IMG/VR virus record: IMGVR_UViG_3300004231_000008
Location: 1-38,768 of that record
Length of the DNA: 38,768 bases
Strand: one strand, 5' to 3'
Origin: a virus
In this document: positions 34,612-38,768 of the stretch, piece by piece
Position numbering within the stretch: the first letter of the stretch is position 1
How the letters are laid out: each line of letters starts with the position of its first letter
The notes under the pieces: generated by a model
Told to the model about the DNA's origin: nothing
Databases searched by the model: none
What the model saw: the letters and a program-made list of their open reading frames with translations, nothing else
Position numbers and translations under genes: made by a program

Positions 34612-35713
34612 TCCATACCTGTTCCAGCTGCTGGTGCAGGCCTACCTCGATTGCCGTCGCACCAAGCGCACCAGCGCCAGTGCCATGGCCTTCGAGGCCC
34701 AGGCCGAGCACAACCTATTCCAACTGCATGAAGAGCTGGCCTCGGGCACCTACAGGCCCGGCGGCTCCATCTGCTTTGTCATCACACACCCCAAGCCACG
34801 CGAAGTGTGGGCCGCACGGTTCCGCGATCGCATAGTCCACCACCTGCTTTACAACTTCATTTCGCCGCGCTTCCACGCCCGCTTTGTGGCAGGCAGCAGC
34901 GCCTGCATTCCGGGCCGCGGAACACTCTACGCGGCCAAGATGCTGGAGCACCAGGTGCGCAGCCAAACCCAGAACTGGAGCCGCCCGGCGCACTACCTTA
35001 AGTGTGACCTGGCCAACTTCTTTGTATCCATCGACAAGGCTGTGCTGCTGGAGCAGCTGCAGCGCCAGGTGACCGAGCCATGGTGGATGTCGCTGGCCGA
35101 GGTCATCCTGATGCACGACCCGCGCAACGACGTGGAGGTGCGTGGCACCCGCGCCGAGCTGGCCCTGGTGCCTCCACACAAGAGCCTGTTCAACGCAGCC
35201 CAAGGTTTCGGTCTGCCCATCGGCAACCTCAGCAGCCAGTTCTTTGCCAACGTGCTGCTGGATGACCTGGACCAGTTCGTTAAACACACGCTGCGGGCTC
35301 CTACCTACGTGCGCTACGTGGATGACTTCGTGCTGTTGCACGACAGCCCGCAGTGGCTTAACCAGGCCAAAGCGCAGATCGAGGCCAAGCTGGCCGACCT
35401 GCACCTGCAGCTCAACCCCCGCAAAACCATCCTGCAGCCCGTAGCGCGTGGCATTGACTTCGTGGGCCACCTGGTCAAGCCATGGCGGCGCATCACCCGT
35501 CGCAGGACGGTAAACGTCGCGCTGGCCCGCCTGCAAGACATGCCAGCAGCCGACCTGCACCAGAGCGCCAACAGTTACTTCGGCCTGCTACGCCAGGCCA
35601 GCCACAGCCACCACGACCGCACCCGTATCGCCAAGCTGATGCTTAAGCGCGGCCACGTCGTGCAGGGCGATATCACCAAGATTTACCGCAAGAAAGGCTC
35701 CACCCATGTCTGA
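34598..35713 (+). CDS. DGR-type reverse transcriptase
   Basis: The open frame runs from 34301, but homology begins about 34607 (DPYLFQLLVQAYLDCRRTKR), so I chose the TTG at 34598 with GAGGG 8 nt upstream (371 residues). GTG 34592, CTG 34595 and ATG 34334 (ATGA overlap with avd) are alternatives. Motifs: KPREVWAARFRDRIVHHLLY, catalytic Asp in LKCDLANFFVSID, QGFGLPIGNLSSQFFANVLL (DGR-specific I-G-x3-S-Q), YVRYVDDFVLL (the metal-binding YxDD) and LNPRKTILQPVARGIDFVGH. No thumb/maturase or nuclease extension is seen, unlike group II intron RTs. It copies TR RNA. Confidence 0.92.
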   Translation: MPSADPYLFQLLVQAYLDCRRTKRTSASAMAFEAQAEHNLFQLHEELASGTYRPGGSICFVITHPKPREVWAARFRDRIVHHLLYNFISPRFHARFVAGSSACIPGRGTLYAAKMLEHQVRSQTQNWSRPAHYLKCDLANFFVSIDKAVLLEQLQRQVTEPWWMSLAEVILMHDPRNDVEVRGTRAELALVPPHKSLFNAAQGFGLPIGNLSSQFFANVLLDDLDQFVKHTLRAPTYVRYVDDFVLLHDSPQWLNQAKAQIEAKLADLHLQLNPRKTILQPVARGIDFVGHLVKPWRRITRRRTVNVALARLQDMPAADLHQSANSYFGLLRQASHSHHDRTRIAKLMLKRGHVVQGDITKIYRKKGSTHV

Positions 35714-37757
35714 ATTCGCCAACCTCCCGCTGGACGTCATCACCAGCAGCCTCACCAACCCACGCAAGACCTTCAACGCCGCCAAGCTGGCCGAGCTGGC
35801 TGAATCCATCAAGGCCACCGGCGTGCACCAGCCCGTGCTGGTGCGCCCCCTGCCCGGCACCCGCGTGTCCGACACCGAGCGTGGCGTGCAGTACGAGCTG
35901 GTGTGCGGTGAGCGCCGCTACCGTGCCAGCGAAATGGCAGGCGTGACCACCATCCCCGCCATGGTGCGCGCCCTGACCGACGACCAGGTCATGGAGATCC
36001 AGCTGGTTGAAAACCTGCAGCGCGACGACCTGTCGGATCTGGAAGAGGCCGAAGGCTATGACGCCCTGATGCAGCACGCCGGCATCACCGCCGACTTGGT
36101 GGCCGCCAAGATCGGCAAGAGCCGCTCCTACGTCTTTGGCCGCCTCAAGCTGCTGGACCTGTGCCAGGAAGCCCGCTCCACCCTGCGCGAGGGCAACATC
36201 GACTTCAGCCGCGCCCTGCTGGTGGCCCGCATCCCCGACACCAAGCTGCAGATAAAGGCCATGAAGGAGATTCTGGCGGGCCAGGGCTACTACGGTGGCT
36301 ATGGCAGCGGCAAAGACCCGATGACCTACCGCCAGGCCGCCGAGCACGTCCAGCAGAACTACATGCTCAAGCTGTCCGACGCTAAGTTCAAGATCACCGC
36401 CGTGGATCTGGTCCCCGCTGCCGGCAGCTGCAAGGCCTGCACCAAGCGCACCGGCCATGACCCCGACCTGTTCAGCGACGTCAAGGGTGCAGACGTGTGC
36501 ACCGACCCGCCATGCTTCCACAAAAAGGAAGACGCCCACGCCGCCGCCCTGGTGGCCACCGCCAAGGAAAAAGGCCAGACCGTCATCGCGGGCAAAGAGG
36601 CCCAGGAGCTGGCCCTGACCAACTACGCCGGCACCAAGTTCAAGGGCTACAAGCGCCTGGACAGCGCCGAAGACAGCCCGACCGGCGCGCCCCTGCGCAA
36701 GATCATTGGCGAGCAGATGAAGGCCGAGGGCATCAAGCCCGTGATGATCGCCAACCCCAACCAGAAGGGCGCTATGGAAGAGTGCCTGCCCAACGAGGTA
36801 GCCCTGCGCCTGCTCAAGACCGTGGAGGGCCAGGCCGCAGCCGCCAAGGCCGTCACCCAAGAGGTGAAGGACCTGGTCAAAGACAAGAAGGCCAAGGCCG
36901 AAGCCAAAGCCAAGGCCCAGTTCGAGCAGGAGTGGCGCAACGACTTGATGATGGAAGCATGGTGCGTCATGCGCGACGATGCAGACATTCAGGCGTTTGA
37001 TACCTCCGTGCATCGCTACCTGGTGCAGCGTGCCGCCAGCAGCCTCAGCACGGACGATGCCGCCGCCATCTGCAAGATCTTGGACCTGGGCAAGGTCTCC
37101 CCCGTTGCCGGCGTGATCGCCTTCGCCAAGGAAACACCCATCCCCGAGATCCTGCACCTGCTGATCATCATGCAACAGGCATCCAGCGCCAACGAGCACT
37201 CCTATGGCGGCCGCATCGCCAATGAAGGACTGATGCTGGTGGCGGGCAACGTGTTTGGCGCGCAGCTGCCGGTCGAAATCAAGGAAATCAAGGCCGAGGC
37301 AATGGCCCGTCTGATGCCAAAGGAGGCCAAAAAAGCAAATGTCGCTCCCGCTCCCGCTGCGCGGCCTAAGGAGGGGCCGGGAGGATCAAAGGGCAAGGGG
37401 TCTGCGCCCAAAGCACCACCCGCCCGCGCTTTGAGGTTGTCGGCCAAGGAGGCAACACAAGGCATCGCTGACGCGCTGCAGGGCATCGAGGGGGCTGCTT
37501 CTGCGCCTGTGGGCGCAGTGGCGCAACCCGCTGGGCCAGCAGGGGGCGAGGTGCCCAACGTGAGCGCCGACAAGCCCAAGATCGGCGCGGCCGTGCAGAT
37601 CACCGCCGACCGGCTCAACCCCCGCCAGCAGAAGTTTGCGGGCAAGAAGGGCACCATCACCGGCAAGGTTGGCGCGGCATGGGACGTGTCATTCAAGGGC
37701 CGCACGGGTGGAATCAGCAGCTTTACCGAAGACCAGATTACGGTGGTGGCAGCATGA
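35706..37757 (+). CDS. ParB-like protein with Cys cluster and C-terminal SH3-like tail
   Basis: A 683-residue protein. Residues 1-110 are a ParB/Srx-type N-domain with GERRYRA (68-74) and VENLQR (101-106). A helix-turn-helix is at about 127-150 (ITADLVAAKIGKSRSYVFGR). A Cys cluster (C-x2-C then C-x4-C, about 242-270) suggests zinc binding. An Ala/Lys coiled coil lies at about 380-410, a Pro/Ala-rich linker at about 545-610, and the end (GKKGTITGKVGAAWDVSFKG) looks like a KOW/SH3-like barrel. ParB CTP-switch proteins bind DNA; here the role may be phage DNA handling rather than partition. It overlaps the RT gene by 8 nt. Confidence 0.85.
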   Translation: MSEFANLPLDVITSSLTNPRKTFNAAKLAELAESIKATGVHQPVLVRPLPGTRVSDTERGVQYELVCGERRYRASEMAGVTTIPAMVRALTDDQVMEIQLVENLQRDDLSDLEEAEGYDALMQHAGITADLVAAKIGKSRSYVFGRLKLLDLCQEARSTLREGNIDFSRALLVARIPDTKLQIKAMKEILAGQGYYGGYGSGKDPMTYRQAAEHVQQNYMLKLSDAKFKITAVDLVPAAGSCKACTKRTGHDPDLFSDVKGADVCTDPPCFHKKEDAHAAALVATAKEKGQTVIAGKEAQELALTNYAGTKFKGYKRLDSAEDSPTGAPLRKIIGEQMKAEGIKPVMIANPNQKGAMEECLPNEVALRLLKTVEGQAAAAKAVTQEVKDLVKDKKAKAEAKAKAQFEQEWRNDLMMEAWCVMRDDADIQAFDTSVHRYLVQRAASSLSTDDAAAICKILDLGKVSPVAGVIAFAKETPIPEILHLLIIMQQASSANEHSYGGRIANEGLMLVAGNVFGAQLPVEIKEIKAEAMARLMPKEAKKANVAPAPAARPKEGPGGSKGKGSAPKAPPARALRLSAKEATQGIADALQGIEGAASAPVGAVAQPAGPAGGEVPNVSADKPKIGAAVQITADRLNPRQQKFAGKKGTITGKVGAAWDVSFKGRTGGISSFTEDQITVVAA

Positions 37758-38707
37758 GCGAGAACACCAAAATCGAGTGGGCCGACCACACGTTTAACCC
37801 CTGGATAGGGTGCATGGCCATCAGCCCTGGATGCACCAACTGCTATGCGGCTGAATGGGCCGAACGGTATGGGAAAGACTTTGCAGCACGCACCCGCACC
37901 AAGACCTGGGGCGATCCGGTGAAGTGGAACAAGAACGCGGATGCGTTCTTTGCCGAGCATGGGCGACGGCAACGGGTGTTTTGCGCTTCACTGGCCGATG
38001 TGTTTGACAACACAGTGCCAGAGGGGTGGCGCATTGACTTATTCGCGCTGATCGAGGAGACGCCCCACCTAGACTGGCTGCTGCTCACCAAGCGGATTGG
38101 AAACGCCGCTGGCATGCTGCCGTGGAGCGCTTGCAGTGAGCCATGGCCAAATGTTTGGATTGGCGCCACCATCGTCAACGAGGAAGAAGCCGATCGGGAC
38201 ATCCCGAAGCTTTTGGCAGTACCTGCCGCCAAGCGGTTTCTGAGCATGGAGCCGCTGCTGGGGCCGGTTGACCTAGACACAATCTACAACACGGATTTTG
38301 GAGAAAGCCAACCGTACTTGCACCCACTGATCGGCCGTGTCAGCGATGGCCATGGCGACGGCTGCAGCGCGCCGGCTATTGATTGGGTCATCGTCGGCGG
38401 AGAGAGCGGCCCAGGAGCACGCCCCATGCACCCAGATTGGGCTCGTAGCCTGCGCGACCAGTGCGTGGCCGCTGGTGTGCCTTTCCTGTTCAAGCAGTGG
38501 GGAGAGTGGACGCCGGGCGTCAATGTTGAACGCCAGCGCGGAGTCATTCCTATCGCAAGTCTGTGGAACAACGAATGGCAGATATCAAAACTGAACTTGG
38601 CAACCGACGGGGGTCACATTGACGATGAGCCTGATCTGTACCGCGTTGGCAAAAAAGAAGCCGGACGCCATTTGGACGGCCGCACGTGGGATGGGGTTAC
38701 ATCATGA
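37754..38707 (+). CDS. DUF5131 (Gp37/Gp68) three-Cys-motif protein
   Basis: A 317-residue protein opening with MSENTKIEWADHTFNPWIGC and PGCTNCYAAEWAERYGKDFA. Cys20, Cys27 and Cys30 form the C-x6-C-x2-C motif of the Gp37/Gp68 family, suggesting a 4Fe-4S or radical-SAM-like site. LLLTKRIGNAAGMLP, FLSMEPLLGPVDL and IDWVIVGGESGPGARPMHPD are the other conserved blocks. It is known in phages and mobile elements, often near DNA-processing genes, but the reaction is not settled. Its ATG overlaps the ParB-like stop (ATGA). Confidence 0.9.
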   Translation: MSENTKIEWADHTFNPWIGCMAISPGCTNCYAAEWAERYGKDFAARTRTKTWGDPVKWNKNADAFFAEHGRRQRVFCASLADVFDNTVPEGWRIDLFALIEETPHLDWLLLTKRIGNAAGMLPWSACSEPWPNVWIGATIVNEEEADRDIPKLLAVPAAKRFLSMEPLLGPVDLDTIYNTDFGESQPYLHPLIGRVSDGHGDGCSAPAIDWVIVGGESGPGARPMHPDWARSLRDQCVAAGVPFLFKQWGEWTPGVNVERQRGVIPIASLWNNEWQISKLNLATDGGHIDDEPDLYRVGKKEAGRHLDGRTWDGVTS

Positions 38708-38768
38708 GCGCCAACAAGAAACCCCGCAAGGCCTACCGCCCCCGCCCGGTCACCGCCGACACCATGGC
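38704..38768 (+). CDS. Next operon gene, truncated by the window end
   Basis: It starts at ATG 38704, overlapping the DUF5131 stop as ATGA, and continues off the end. The visible protein is MSANKKPRKAYRPRPVTADT, a Lys/Arg/Pro-rich start. Function cannot be judged from 21 residues. It shows that the rightward operon continues. Confidence 0.6.
   Translation, partial: MSANKKPRKAYRPRPVTADTM

Larger units (their letters stand above)
33049..35713 (+). other. Diversity-generating retroelement (two targets, avd, TR, RT)
   Basis: The order is target 1, target 2, Avd-like, template repeat, reverse transcriptase. Known biology: the RT, helped by Avd, copies the template RNA with errors at adenines and the cDNA replaces the variable repeat in the target gene. 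All parts are present and both variable repeats differ from the template only at template adenines. The cassette is in-line with the rightward early operon downstream of the repressor-controlled promoter. Confidence 0.95.

Noticed and set aside
34519-34731. Separate small gene starting at the ATG inside the template repeat
   Set aside because: The frame only mirrors the target C-terminus because TR matches the VRs. After TR it becomes low-complexity sequence overlapping the RT, and no ribosome site is seen.
34715-35560. 281-residue leftward ORF opposite the RT
   Set aside because: Antisense to the conserved RT motifs, with no domain of its own.
34598-35713. RT as a group II intron or retron enzyme
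   Set aside because: No maturase or nuclease domain, no intron RNA or msr/msd layout. The I-G-x3-S-Q motif, adjacent Avd and adenine-only TR/VR differences fit a DGR.
35673-37199. 508-residue leftward ORF opposite the ParB-like gene
   Set aside because: It is the antisense shadow of a GC-rich gene with clear ParB motifs. Its Gly/His/Ala/Leu-rich composition is typical of such shadows.

Overview
The window is most of a lambdoid-type siphovirus prophage (or temperate phage genome). GC-rich codon use and gene types suggest a betaproteobacterial host, probably Burkholderiales/Comamonadaceae; this is inferred from protein character, not from a search. No integrase, att site, tRNA, rRNA, CRISPR array or insertion sequence was seen, so at least one prophage end lies outside the window.

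Layout. (1) About 0.2-24.1 kb, minus strand, is the late operon. Read right to left it runs: antiterminator Q-like gene, terminator, HNH nuclease, TerS, TerL, portal, prohead protease, HK97-type capsid protein, small accessory genes including an APS-kinase-like and a sulfotransferase-like pair, a beta-helix/repeat protein, head-tail connectors, tail tube, tail chaperones joined by an apparent -1 frameshift (GGGAAAC), a 1481-residue tape measure, three tail-tip/fibre proteins sharing a W-x-S-G-T-x-Y module, and lysis (holin-like membrane proteins, GH19 endolysin, Rz with nested Rz1). Most neighbours overlap as ATGA. (2) About 24.5-29.4 kb, mainly minus strand, is the early replication operon: TOPRIM/VapE-type primase-helicase, small regulators and a YdaS/Cro-like protein. 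(3) 29.36-31.0 kb is the immunity region: a divergent cro-like/cI-like pair around three 16-bp operator-like sites, a superinfection-immunity protein, and two further operator-like sites over a strong promoter pointing right. (4) 31.0-38.77 kb, plus strand, is a tightly packed rightward operon of small unknowns, a P-loop ATPase, an HD hydrolase, a complete diversity-generating retroelement (DGR), a ParB-like protein and a DUF5131 (Gp37/Gp68) protein.

The most notable system is the DGR at 33049-35713. It has two tandem paralogous target genes (DUF1566/C-type-lectin-like), each ending in a variable repeat; an Avd-like accessory gene; a template repeat; and a DGR-type reverse transcriptase. Aligned by eye, VR1 differs from the template at 8 positions and VR2 at 11. 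Every difference falls on a template adenine, which is the signature of adenine-specific mutagenic retrohoming. The targets lie in the repressor-controlled early operon, not with the tail-fibre genes.

The second unusual module is the mini APS-kinase-like gene overlapping a sulfotransferase-like gene inside the head cluster, which suggests phage-directed sulfation. Other points are a capsid protein beginning with a signal-peptide-like segment, six 23-residue repeats in a structural protein, and three small genes that are easily missed: a 24-residue membrane peptide, a 45-residue membrane protein, and the frameshifted chaperone extension.
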